Program-made: the position numbers and the translations under genes | The notes under the pieces: model-generated | The model's database searches: none | Told to the model about the DNA's origin: nothing | What the model saw: the letters and a program-made list of their open reading frames with translations, nothing else | Shown here: positions 1 through 10,108 of the stretch, one piece after another | Layout: each line of letters starts with the position of its first letter | Position numbering within the stretch: position 1 is the stretch's first letter | Source of the DNA: Micromonospora parva | GTDB taxonomy: Bacteria; Actinomycetota; Actinomycetes; Mycobacteriales; Micromonosporaceae | Assembly (NCBI RefSeq): GCF_000718515.1 | Contig: NZ_JNZS01000028.1 | Coordinates: 1-61,941, forward strand | Direction: 5' to 3' | DNA: 61,941 bases

Positions 1-101
1 GCGGGGGTGACTGCGCGGGCTGGTGGGTGGGTGGGGTTTTCGGGGGTGGTGGATAGGGTTGTCGTGGGGGAACGGGTGGGGACGGGAAAGGGAGTGCGTC
101 G
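1..101. other. Upstream region of mnmA, G-rich
   Basis: No gene is recognisable in the first 101 bases. Four G-runs (25-27, 29-31, 33-36, 42-46) separated by T or TTTTC form a classic G-quadruplex pattern on the + strand, about 55 bp before the mnmA start. The likely mnmA ribosome binding site is the purine stretch at 83-94 (GGGAAAGGGAG). Confidence 0.5.
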
Positions 102-1175
102 GTGAGGGTTCTGGCGGCGATGTCGGGTGGGGTTGACTCGGCCGTGGCGGCGGCGCGGGCGGTGGCGGCCGGGCACGACGTGACCGGCGTGCACCTGGCG
201 CTGGCCCGCAACCCACAGACCTATCGGACCGGGGCGCGCGGCTGCTGCACCCTGGAGGATTCCCGGGACGCCCGACGGGCGGCCGACGTGATCGGTATCC
301 CGTTCTACGTGTGGGACATGGCCGACCGCTTCCACGAGGACGTGGTCGACGACTTCGTCGCCGAGTACGCCGCCGGTCGTACCCCGAACCCCTGCCTGCG
401 CTGCAACGAGAAGATCAAGTTCGCGGCGGTGCTGGACCGGGCGGTGGCCCTGGGCTTCGACGCGGTGGTGACCGGGCACCACGCCCGCCTCGGTGCGGAC
501 GGGTTGCTGCGACGCAGCGTCGACCTGGCCAAGGACCAGTCGTACGTGCTCGCCGTGCTCACCCGCGAGCAGCTCGACCGGTCGATCTTCCCGCTCGGTG
601 ACTCGACCAAGGCGCAGGTCCGCGCGGAGGCCGCCGAGCGTGGCCTGGCGGTGGCCGACAAGCCGGACTCGCACGACATCTGCTTCATCGCCGACGGGGA
701 CACCCGCGGCTTCCTGGCCGGTCGCCTCGGTGAGGCGCCCGGCGACGTGGTGGACGCCACCACCGGCGCTGTCGTCGGCAGCCACAGCGGCGCGTACGCG
801 TACACGGTGGGGCAGCGTCGCGGGCTGCACCTGGACCGGCCCGCCCCGGATGGCCGACCGCGCTACGTGCTCTCCATCACCCCGAAGACCAACACGGTGA
901 CGGTCGGGCCGGCCGAGGCGCTGGAGGTGTCCGACGTGCACGCCGTCCGTCCGGTCTGGACCGGCGGCGCGCGTCCGGACGCGCCGGTCGAGTGCGAGGT
1001 GCAGTTGCGCGCGCACGGCGACGTGGTGCCGGCGACCGTCGCCCTCGACGGTGACCGGCTGCACGCCGAGCTGCGCCGACCGGTACGCGGCGTCGCCGCC
1101 GGTCAGGCCGTGGTGGCGTACCGGCCGGACCCGGCCGGCGACGTGGTCCTCGGCTCCGCGACCATCACCGGCTGA
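102..1175 (+). CDS. mnmA: tRNA-specific 2-thiouridylase MnmA
   Basis: Cytoplasmic enzyme that puts sulfur on the wobble uridine (s2U34) of Lys, Glu and Gln tRNAs, using ATP and persulfide sulfur. The 357-residue product is of normal length. It opens with the PP-loop motif [10 protein letters not shown] (residues 8-17), which binds [11 protein letters not shown] near residue 98 carries the catalytic cysteine, and DSHDICFI near residue 190 the second, persulfide-forming cysteine. A C-terminal beta-barrel follows. The GTG start at 102 gives the family's usual N-terminus. The sulfur donor IscS is usually encoded just upstream in actinobacteria but would lie outside this window. Confidence 0.95.
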   Translation: MRVLAAMSGGVDSAVAAARAVAAGHDVTGVHLALARNPQTYRTGARGCCTLEDSRDARRAADVIGIPFYVWDMADRFHEDVVDDFVAEYAAGRTPNPCLRCNEKIKFAAVLDRAVALGFDAVVTGHHARLGADGLLRRSVDLAKDQSYVLAVLTREQLDRSIFPLGDSTKAQVRAEAAERGLAVADKPDSHDICFIADGDTRGFLAGRLGEAPGDVVDATTGAVVGSHSGAYAYTVGQRRGLHLDRPAPDGRPRYVLSITPKTNTVTVGPAEALEVSDVHAVRPVWTGGARPDAPVECEVQLRAHGDVVPATVALDGDRLHAELRRPVRGVAAGQAVVAYRPDPAGDVVLGSATITG

Positions 1176-1212
1176 CCGCACGGCCTGGGTGTTCGCGGGA
1201 TAGCCTTCGCCC

Positions 1213-2217
1213 GTGACAGATCAGGCGTGGCAATGGCCGGCCGGCGCGGCAACCGGAATTGGTTCGCTGCCCGGCACCGACATCGGCGAGGCTCAGCGGG
1301 TGGTCCTCGGTGAGCTTCCCGAGCTGCCCCACCTGCCCGAGTTGCCGGCCCGTGGCCCCGGAGCGGACATGATCGGCCGGTCCGCCGGGCTGCTCGTCGA
1401 GCTGCCCGTCGAGGTGTACGCGGGGCGGTGGCGGGTCGCCCCACGCCCGGGCCGCGACCTGCGCCGGGCCCGTGACCTGATGGAACGCGACCTGGACCAG
1501 CTCGCCGAGCAGGCCGAGGGGTACGCCGGGCCGCTCAAGGTGCAGGCCGCCGGCCCGCTCACGCTGGCCGCCTCCCTGGAGCTGCCGATCGGTGGCCGGC
1601 TGTTGCGCGATCCCGGCGCGGTCCGCGATCTCACCGGCTCCCTCGCCGAGGGGCTGCGCGCGCACGTCGCGGCGGTCGCCCGCCGGCTGCCCCAGGCGTC
1701 GGTGCTGCTGCAACTGGACGAACCGTCACTGCCGACCGTGCTGGCCGGGCGGGTGCCGACCGAGAGTGGGTTGGGCGCGTACCGGGCGGTCGAGTCGGTG
1801 GACGCCGCCGCCCTGCTGCGCACCGTCGTCGAGGCGGTCGGCGTGCCGACGCTGGTGCACTGCTGCGCCCCGGACGTGCCGTTGGAGCTGATCCGCTCGA
1901 CCGGTGCCGTCGCTGTCGCCCTCGACCTGGACCTGGTCACCGACCTCGACCCGCTGGGCGAGGCACTCGACGCAGGCCTCGGGTTGCTGGCCGGGGCCGC
2001 GCCGACCCGGCCGCCGTCGGCCGGTGGCGCGCCGACCTCCGCCCAGATCGCCGACCGGGTACGCCAACTCTGGGACCGCCTCGGTTTTCCCCGTCGGCAA
2101 CTCGCCGAGCAGGTGGTGGTCACCCCGGCCTGTGGCCTCGCCGGCGCGACCCCGCAGTACGCCCGGGCCGTGCTCGCCGCGTGCCGGGACGCCGGCCGGC
2201 GCCTCGCCGAAGCCTGA
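1213..2217 (+). CDS. Core MetE-like (B12-independent methionine synthase C-terminal domain) protein
   Basis: The 334-residue protein matches only the C-terminal UROD/MetE-like barrel of cobalamin-independent methionine synthase, which is normally about 750 residues. Zinc-type residues are visible: VHCCAP near residue 217 gives a His-x-Cys pair, and TPACGLAG near residue 303 gives a further Cys. The folate-binding N-terminal half is missing, so the methyl donor cannot be assumed to be methyl-THF. Actinobacteria often keep such a gene between mnmA and ligA. A TAGCCT hexamer at 1201-1206 lies 6 nt before the GTG start, suggesting a leaderless mRNA. A zinc-dependent thiol methyltransferase is plausible; the substrate is unknown. 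Confidence 0.75.
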   Translation: MTDQAWQWPAGAATGIGSLPGTDIGEAQRVVLGELPELPHLPELPARGPGADMIGRSAGLLVELPVEVYAGRWRVAPRPGRDLRRARDLMERDLDQLAEQAEGYAGPLKVQAAGPLTLAASLELPIGGRLLRDPGAVRDLTGSLAEGLRAHVAAVARRLPQASVLLQLDEPSLPTVLAGRVPTESGLGAYRAVESVDAAALLRTVVEAVGVPTLVHCCAPDVPLELIRSTGAVAVALDLDLVTDLDPLGEALDAGLGLLAGAAPTRPPSAGGAPTSAQIADRVRQLWDRLGFPRRQLAEQVVVTPACGLAGATPQYARAVLAACRDAGRRLAEA

Positions 2218-2253
2218 GGTTTCCTGTCGTACCGGCTGGGCAGGATGACGGTC

Positions 2254-2619
2254 ATGATTGGACAGCTGCGTTCAGTGGTGCTCGACTGCCCGGATCCGCG
2301 GGCGTTGGCGACGTTCTACTCCGAGCTGCTCGGCATCCCCTTCGCCGAGGGTGACGCCGAAGACGACTGGGTGGTGCTGGGCGGTCCGCCCGGTCACCAG
2401 CCACGTCTCGCCTTCCAACAGGCGCTCAACCTGCGGCCGCCGGCCTGGCCGGACCCGGAGCGCCCACAACAGTTCCACCTCGACGTGACGGTGGACGACA
2501 TCGAGGCCGCCGAGAAGGCGGCGCTGGCGCTCGGGGCCCGACGGCTGCCGGGTGAGGGCGAGGGGTTCCGGGTCTACGCCGACCCGGTCGGCCACCCGTT
2601 CTGCCTCTGCTGGGACTGA
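2254..2619 (+). CDS. VOC (glyoxalase/bleomycin-resistance fold) family protein
   Basis: A 121-residue single-domain protein of the vicinal oxygen chelate superfamily. The opening VVLDCPDPRALATFYSELLG is the usual first beta-alpha unit. The rest alternates strands and helices, ending with DPVGHPFCLCWD, which is typical of the final strands. These proteins bind a metal between paired modules and act as lyases, isomerases or antibiotic-binding proteins; nothing here fixes the substrate. An alternative ATG lies at 2245, but that ATG overlaps the CAGGAT hexamer at 2241-2246. That hexamer sits 7 nt before the ATG at 2254 and looks like a -10 box, so 2254 is preferred. Confidence 0.8.
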   Translation: MIGQLRSVVLDCPDPRALATFYSELLGIPFAEGDAEDDWVVLGGPPGHQPRLAFQQALNLRPPAWPDPERPQQFHLDVTVDDIEAAEKAALALGARRLPGEGEGFRVYADPVGHPFCLCWD

Positions 2620-2658
2620 GCCCGCGGTGGGTTGCGGCGGCCGGGCATGATGGCCGCC

Positions 2659-3660
2659 GTGATCCACACCTCCGCGCTGCGCGCCTCCGGCTCCCTGTTC
2701 GGCCTCGCCTACGGTGACGCGTTGGGCAAGCCGACCGAGTTCCTGACCGTCGCCGAGATCCAGCGCCGGTACGGCCCGGCCGGCCCGCGTGAGCTGTCCG
2801 GCGAGCCGGCGCTGGTCACCGACGACACCCAGATGGCGCTGGCGGTGGGTTGGGCGCTGCACGAGACGCCGTCGTTCACGCCGGAGGCGGTGCAGCCACT
2901 GCTGCGGCGGCGCTTCCTGACCTGGGCGGTCAGCCCGGACAACAACCGTGCCCCGGGCATGACCTGCCTGCGCGCCTGCGCCGAACTGAGCCGTGGGACG
3001 CGCTGGCAGGAGGCGACAGTGGTCGGTTCGAAGGGTTGCGGGGCCAACATGCGGGTCACCCCGGTCGGGTTGCTCGACACGGACCTCGACACGCTCGCCG
3101 GGTTGGCCCAGTTGCAGGCAGGGCTGACCCACGGCCACCCGACCGGGCTGGCCGCCAGCGAACTCACCGCGTACGCGGTCTTCGCGCTGCGTACCGGCGT
3201 CCCGCTGACCGAGCTTCCCGCGGTGCTCACCGAGCGGGCGCTGTCGCAGCGCCTGGTCTACCGGGAGCGGTGGCTGGGAGACCTCTGGCAGCGCGCCGGT
3301 TCCGACACCCCTGAGGAGTTCATCGCCCAGGGCTGGGACGACTGCCTGGCAGTGCTGCGCCGACTGACCACCGCCCTGGCCGAGCCGGACGACGGCGCCG
3401 ACCCGTGTCGGGCCACCGGCGAGGGCTGGGTGGCCGAGGAGGCGCTGGCAACCGCGCTGCTCTGCGCCGTACGGCACGCCGACGATCCGGTTTCGGCGCT
3501 GGCCCGGGGGGCGACCACCGCCGGCGACTCCGACTCGATCGCCGCCCTCGCCGGCGCCTTCCTGGGCGCGGCCGTCGGCATGAGCGCCTGGCCGCGCGAG
3601 TGGGCCGACCGCATCGAGTACGCGGACCAGCTCGCCACCCTGGGCGCAGCCTGGGACTGA
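2659..3660 (+). CDS. ADP-ribosylglycohydrolase (DraG) family protein
   Basis: A 333-residue enzyme predicted to remove ADP-ribose from proteins or other acceptors in the cytoplasm. The two-metal site is recognisable: GLAYGDALG near the N-terminus, VTDDTQMAL around residue 55, and the C-terminal TAGDSDSIAALAGAFLGA. These match the GD, DDT and GDSDS signatures of the DraG family. No nitrogenase-type ADP-ribosyltransferase (DraT) lies nearby, so a nitrogen-fixation role should not be assumed. Two ATG codons precede (2647, 2650), but CATGAT at 2646-2651 fits a -10 box 7 nt upstream of GTG 2659, so the latter start is chosen. Confidence 0.85.
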   Translation: MIHTSALRASGSLFGLAYGDALGKPTEFLTVAEIQRRYGPAGPRELSGEPALVTDDTQMALAVGWALHETPSFTPEAVQPLLRRRFLTWAVSPDNNRAPGMTCLRACAELSRGTRWQEATVVGSKGCGANMRVTPVGLLDTDLDTLAGLAQLQAGLTHGHPTGLAASELTAYAVFALRTGVPLTELPAVLTERALSQRLVYRERWLGDLWQRAGSDTPEEFIAQGWDDCLAVLRRLTTALAEPDDGADPCRATGEGWVAEEALATALLCAVRHADDPVSALARGATTAGDSDSIAALAGAFLGAAVGMSAWPREWADRIEYADQLATLGAAWD

Positions 3661-3666
3661 CCCCAC

Positions 3667-3732
3667 TCGGCCTCGGCCTGGTCTGGGCCTCGGCCTGGCT
3701 TGGTCTGGGCCTCGGTCTGGCCTGCCTGGCGT
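3667..3732 (+). repeat. GGCCTCGGCCTGG-type minisatellite
   Basis: Just after the DraG-family stop codon the sequence repeats variants of GGCCTCGGCCTGG and TCTGGGCCTCGG about three times. The copies are imperfect and no reading frame across them looks like a protein. It is a low-complexity intergenic stretch. Confidence 0.6.
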
Positions 3733-3745
3733 GGTTCATCGGCTT

Positions 3746-3820
3746 GATCGACTCGGGATTCTGAAAACCGGGGCATCCGGGGCCTCGGGACACCGCGACT
3801 TTCAGGAACCCGAGTCGATC
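3746..3820. repeat. Intergenic palindrome, family A copy 1
   Basis: Arms 3746-3766 and 3800-3820 are inverted copies (GATCGACTCGGG followed by A/T, T, C/T, then CTGAAA), matching at 19 of 21 positions with a loop of about 33 bases. It separates the + strand DraG-family gene from the convergent pemK-like gene, so it may terminate both, though there is no T-run. The minus-strand reading of the right half is homologous to the palindrome at 42486-42591. Confidence 0.75.
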
Positions 3821-3858
3821 ATGGCCGGCGGCCGCGCCGCAGGGGCGGTCGAGAGGCG

Positions 3859-4395
3859 TCAGGTGGTGGGCAGGTGGCGCAGGCTGCGCACCTTCCGCCA
3901 CAGGTCGGCGTCGCAGCGGCCGGCGTGGTCGGCGAAGGCGGCCGCGTTGAGTCGGATCGGCTCGGTGAGGCTGAGGTAGCTGTCGTGCTCCGCGCCGGGG
4001 TCCCAGTCCCGGGTGGGAATCCGGACGTGGTCGTCCCGGTCGCTCTTGTCCTGGCTGGTGATCTTCAGGACGTCGGCGCCCTTGGAGTCCGCGCGCAGCA
4101 CCAGGCACGGGCGTACCTTCGACCCGCTGCCGTCGGCGTACGGGACGTCGGCCCACCAGATCTCACCGGGCGCGGGGGTGTCGTCGTGCCGGTCGGCGTC
4201 GCGGCGGCGGGACGGGGTGGACGGGCGCTCGCCGCCCCGGGGGCGTGGCGGGCTGGGACGACGCCCGCCGGTGCTGGCCCGACCCGGCCGGGCGCCCGGA
4301 CGTCGGTTGGTCACCCGGTGCCGCCAACTGTTCCACGCCCAGCCGGCGGCCACCGCCAGCAGGATCGCCACCGCCCAGAGCAGTGCCTCGGGCAT
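3859..4395 (-). CDS. Membrane-anchored PemK/MazF-like protein
   Basis: A 178-residue protein. The ATG at 4395 gives MPEALLWAVAILLAVAAGWA, a single N-terminal membrane helix, followed by about 50 residues rich in Arg, Pro and Gly. A C-terminal PemK/MazF domain then begins with GEIWWADVPYADG, continues with KVRPCLVL, and includes LKITSQDKSD and YLSLTEPIRL. MazF proteins are ssRNA endoribonucleases of toxin-antitoxin modules. No antitoxin gene is next to it, so it may be a stand-alone member rather than a classical toxin. The frame stays open upstream to 4614, but that extension has no protein-like features. Confidence 0.8.
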   Translation of the reverse strand: MPEALLWAVAILLAVAAGWAWNSWRHRVTNRRPGARPGRASTGGRRPSPPRPRGGERPSTPSRRRDADRHDDTPAPGEIWWADVPYADGSGSKVRPCLVLRADSKGADVLKITSQDKSDRDDHVRIPTRDWDPGAEHDSYLSLTEPIRLNAAAFADHAGRCDADLWRKVRSLRHLPTT

Positions 4396-6814
<2,419 letters not shown>

Positions 6815-6968
6815 CCCCGCCGACGGCTGGCGACGGCGACTGGCCGCGTATACCAACTTAATTACGACTACGACCGATTCGTGACTGTCATACCGGGAAA
6901 CTGGGGGCCGAGGGCGTTTCATTGGGTCACGGCGTGCGCACCGGCACGCCAATGGTCGGTCGGGAGGT
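6815..6968. other. Spacer with a small inverted repeat before the first GGDEF-EAL gene
   Basis: The region is AT-richer than its surroundings (6850-6900). An inverted repeat, GGCGTGC at 6931-6937 and GCACGCC at 6944-6950, lies about 20 bases before the next start and could be an operator. GGGAGG at 6962-6967 is the likely ribosome binding site. Confidence 0.35.
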
Positions 6969-9578
6969 GTGGTGGAGGTCGCCGACCCACGCAACTCGCT
7001 TCCTGCGGGACGGGTCGCACCGTTCGCCGCCTTCGTCGCCAGCATCCTGGCGGTCGCCGCGCTGACCGCCGCCGTTCCACTCGCGACGCTCCCCGACGAC
7101 CTGCCCCGGCTGCCGGTGGCGTTCTGGACGATGGCCGCGCTCGCCGTGGTCTGCGACGCGCGCCCGTTCGTGCCACCGGGGCGCCGGCAGACGTCGGCGG
7201 TGTTCCCGTCCACCTGCTTCACCTTCGCGATCCTGCTCGGCTGGGGTCTCGGCCCGGCGGTGGTGGTGCAGGCGGTGGGGGTGGTCGTCTCGGGTTGGCG
7301 GATGCGGCACGCCGCGTGGCGTACGGCGTTCAACGTCGGCCAGTACGCCTGCGCCCTCGCCGCCGCGTACGGGGTGATCCAACTCGGGTCGGGCACGATC
7401 TTTTCCGGGGGGCGGTTGCACTGGACCGACGTGGCCGTTGTCGGCGGCGCCGCGCTGGTCTGGTTCGTCGTCAACTACGGGTTGGTCAGCTGGGCGGTGC
7501 GGCTGCGTTTCGGCGATCGCTGGTGGCCCACCGTCCGTCAGGGCCTCGGCTTCGAGCTGCTCTCCACCGGCTCGCTGCTGCTGCTCGCCCCGGTGCTGGT
7601 CGCCGCGGCGCGGGTCAGTGCCGCGCTGATTCCGCTGGTGCTGGTGCCGCTCTTCGCCGTCTACCGGATGGCGCGGCTGACCAACGAGCAGCAGCACCTC
7701 GCCGCCGCCGACCCGCTGACCGGGCTGCCCAACCGCAAGGCCCTGCTCGCCGAGGTGGCGGAGCAGGTGCACGTGCACGCCGAGCGGACCGCCCGCGGTG
7801 AACCCGACGGGCAGTTGGCGCTGCTGCTGCTCGACCTGGACCGCTTCAAGAACGTCAACGACGCCCTCGGGCACGCCGTGGGTGACCGGCTGCTGGTCGA
7901 GGTCAGCGCCCGGCTCACCGACGTGCAGCCCCGGCCGCAGATGATCGCCCGGCTCGGCGGTGACGAGTTCGCCATCGTGATGACCGGGCTGAGCGACGTC
8001 GGTCAGGCGCGGGAGTTGGCCGACCGGGTCGTCCAGGCGCTGGCCGAGCCGGTGCCGCTCGACGGACTGCCGTTGGACGTGGGCGGGTCGATCGGGATCG
8101 CCCTCTTCCCCGAGCACGGCGAGGACTTCGCCACCCTGATGCGCCACGCCGACGTGGCGATGTACGACGCCAAACACCGCAACGACACGGTGGCCGTGTA
8201 CGCCCCGGAGTCCGACCACAACTCCGCCGAGCGGCTCGGCCTCCTCGCCGACCTGCGCCGCGTGCTGGAGGTCAGCCCGTCGGCCGAGACGCCGGTCGAC
8301 ACCGAGCCGCCGGTCGCCGAGCCGGCTGTCGACGCCGAGCCGCCGGTCGACCCCGAGCCGGCTGTCGACGTACCAGTTGTCGCGACGGCGGAGGTGCGCG
8401 GCGGTGACGGGGCGGCGCTGCCCAGCGCGGCGGCGACCCGGCCCGCGTCAGCCGCGGACCCGGCGGTCGTCACGGCAACGCGGCACGGTGGTCGGTGGTG
8501 GGTACGCCGTCGACGCGCCGACGCCGAGCCGCTGCACTCCGACGAGCTGATCAACCAGATCGCCACCGGTGCCGACCCGATCCGGGGCCGCAACGCCCGG
8601 GCCACCGTCGACGGCACCCGTTCGGGCTCGGTCCGGGAGCGGCGCGCCGGGGGTGGGAACGGCCGTCGGTCCCCGAACGGGAGCGCGGTGGGCAGGGGAC
8701 GTGGCGGGGCGCGCCGGGACGCCGGGCCGGGTACGCCCGGTCAGCCGCTCGAACCGACCGGGTGGGCGCACGCCGACGACGAACCGGCCGACGACGCCGG
8801 GGAAATCACCATGTACTACCAGCCGCAGATCGCCATCGCGACAGGTGAGGTGGTCGGGGTCGAGGCCCTGCTGCGGTGGCGACACCCCCGACGGGGCATG
8901 GTCGACCCGGAGGAACTCATCCGGGTCGCCGAGCAGAGCGCCGTGATGCGACTGCTGACCCGTCGGGTCGTCGACGACGTGGTGGAGCAGCTCGCCAAGT
9001 GGTCGGCGGCCGGCATCGGCCTGCGTGCGGCGCTGAACGTGAGCGTGCGCGACCTGCACACCGGCGAGATCGCCGATCAGATCGCCGACCGGCTGGCCCG
9101 CTACGGGGTGCCGGCCGAGCGGTTGCAGGTCGAGATCACCGAGGGCGCGTTGATGGCCGACCCGCGCCGGGTGCTGGCCACCATCTCCCAGCTGCACCGG
9201 ATCGGGGTGGCCATCTCGCTGGACGACTTCGGCACCGGCTACTCCTCGCTGCAGCATCTGCGCCGCCTGCCGCTGTCCGAGGTGAAGGTGGACCGGTCGT
9301 TCGTCCTCGGCATGGCCGACGACGCCGACGACGCGGCGATCGTCCGGTCGATGATCGAGCTGGCCGGCGCGCTGGGGTTGCGGGTGGTCGCCGAGGGTGT
9401 CGAGGACGAGCGGACCTGGCGGATGCTGCACACCGCCGGCTGCGACGCCGCCCAGGGCTGGTTCTACGCCCGGCCGATGCCGGCCGAGGAGTTGGTCATC
9501 TGGCTGGCCCGGTACCGGCCGGTCCGCCCGACCGGCGGGCACCCGCAGCCCGACGTCGCCCGCCGCCCCACCCGCTGA
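6969..9578 (+). CDS. Membrane GGDEF-EAL protein (c-di-GMP cyclase/phosphodiesterase)
   Basis: An 869-residue inner-membrane protein predicted to turn over c-di-GMP. Residues 1-240 contain about seven or eight hydrophobic helices of unrecognised sensor type. The GGDEF domain (about 245-415) has DPLTGLPNRKAL and an intact GGDEF at 329-333; no RxxD inhibitory site stands five residues ahead of it. The EAL domain (about 612-860) keeps VEALLRW, NVSV, VEITE, LDDFGTGYSSL, VKVDRSF, AEGVE and AQGW, so it looks catalytic. Between them lies a long linker of about 195 residues with TEPPVAEPAVD-type repeats and an Arg/Gly-rich tail. GTG 6972 is an alternative start. Confidence 0.9.
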   Translation: MVEVADPRNSLPAGRVAPFAAFVASILAVAALTAAVPLATLPDDLPRLPVAFWTMAALAVVCDARPFVPPGRRQTSAVFPSTCFTFAILLGWGLGPAVVVQAVGVVVSGWRMRHAAWRTAFNVGQYACALAAAYGVIQLGSGTIFSGGRLHWTDVAVVGGAALVWFVVNYGLVSWAVRLRFGDRWWPTVRQGLGFELLSTGSLLLLAPVLVAAARVSAALIPLVLVPLFAVYRMARLTNEQQHLAAADPLTGLPNRKALLAEVAEQVHVHAERTARGEPDGQLALLLLDLDRFKNVNDALGHAVGDRLLVEVSARLTDVQPRPQMIARLGGDEFAIVMTGLSDVGQARELADRVVQALAEPVPLDGLPLDVGGSIGIALFPEHGEDFATLMRHADVAMYDAKHRNDTVAVYAPESDHNSAERLGLLADLRRVLEVSPSAETPVDTEPPVAEPAVDAEPPVDPEPAVDVPVVATAEVRGGDGAALPSAAATRPASAADPAVVTATRHGGRWWVRRRRADAEPLHSDELINQIATGADPIRGRNARATVDGTRSGSVRERRAGGGNGRRSPNGSAVGRGRGGARRDAGPGTPGQPLEPTGWAHADDEPADDAGEITMYYQPQIAIATGEVVGVEALLRWRHPRRGMVDPEELIRVAEQSAVMRLLTRRVVDDVVEQLAKWSAAGIGLRAALNVSVRDLHTGEIADQIADRLARYGVPAERLQVEITEGALMADPRRVLATISQLHRIGVAISLDDFGTGYSSLQHLRRLPLSEVKVDRSFVLGMADDADDAAIVRSMIELAGALGLRVVAEGVEDERTWRMLHTAGCDAAQGWFYARPMPAEELVIWLARYRPVRPTGGHPQPDVARRPTR

Positions 9579-9633
9579 CCCGGCACGAGGTCGGGGGAGG
9601 GGGAGTCGGGGACGCGGCACCGGAGCGGAACAA

Positions 9634-9639
9634 TAGACT
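9634..9639 (+). promoter_or_regulatory. Candidate -10 box for gatC
   Basis: TAGACT fits the TANNNT consensus, giving a start point near 9646 and a leader of about 75 bases. I could not find a convincing -35. The gatC ribosome binding site is AAGGGGG at 9711-9717. Confidence 0.35.
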
Positions 9640-9722
9640 CGCTGCGGTCACCGCGTGTCACGCTCCACCTGTCGCGCGGCCGGCACACCGCCCGACCAGC
9701 AGGAATTCAGAAGGGGGCACGG

Positions 9723-10028
9723 ATGGCCGCCATCTCCCGCGAGGAGGTCGCGCACCTGGCGCGCCTGTCGCGGCTCGCCGTCACCGAGGAGGAGCTGGAC
9801 ATGTTCGCCGGCCAGCTCGACGTGATCCTCCAGGCGGTCGCCCAGGTCGGCGAGGTCGCCGCCGCGGACATCCCGCCGACCTCGCACTCGGTGCCGCTGA
9901 CCAACATCTTCCGCGAGGACGTCGTCACGCCGTGTCTGACCCCGGAGGAAGCGCTGTCGGGCGCGCCCGACGCCGAGGACCAGCGGTTCCGCGTACCGCG
10001 GATCCTGAGCGAGGACGTGGCCTCATGA
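9723..10028 (+). CDS. gatC: Asp-tRNA(Asn)/Glu-tRNA(Gln) amidotransferase subunit C
   Basis: Small structural subunit of GatCAB, which converts misacylated Asp-tRNA(Asn) or Glu-tRNA(Gln) to the amide. The 101 residues have the family's usual length. The opening [20 protein letters not shown] and the later [13 protein letters not shown] match GatC. It begins with ATG after a strong AAGGGGG ribosome binding site. Its stop codon at 10026-10028 runs into a repeat-like spacer of 76 bases before gatA. GatC stabilises the GatA-GatB contact and has no catalytic residues. Confidence 0.95.
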   Translation: MAAISREEVAHLARLSRLAVTEEELDMFAGQLDVILQAVAQVGEVAAADIPPTSHSVPLTNIFREDVVTPCLTPEEALSGAPDAEDQRFRVPRILSEDVAS

Positions 10029-10108
10029 GCGAGCGGCAGCGAGCGAATAGTCGGTGCAGCGCCGTGGTGCCTCATGGCGTCGCGGAGCGGAGCGGAGTGA
10101 CGGCATGA
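10022..10108 (+). repeat. AGCGAGCGGCAGCGAGCG-type element between gatC and gatA
   Basis: The gatC stop is followed by GAGCGAGCGGCAGCGAGCG and, before gatA, GCGGAGCGGAGCGGAGTGA, two short internally repetitive purine-rich runs flanking about 45 bases. ATGAGC occurs at both ends (10025 and 10105). This resembles short REP-like insertions recalled from related actinomycetes. It probably also supplies the gatA ribosome binding site (GGAG). Confidence 0.45.

Noticed and set aside
6880..6930. ECF-type promoter (GGGAAAC with CGTT) before the first GGDEF gene
   Set aside because: The spacer between the elements is 13 bases, shorter than the 15-17 expected.
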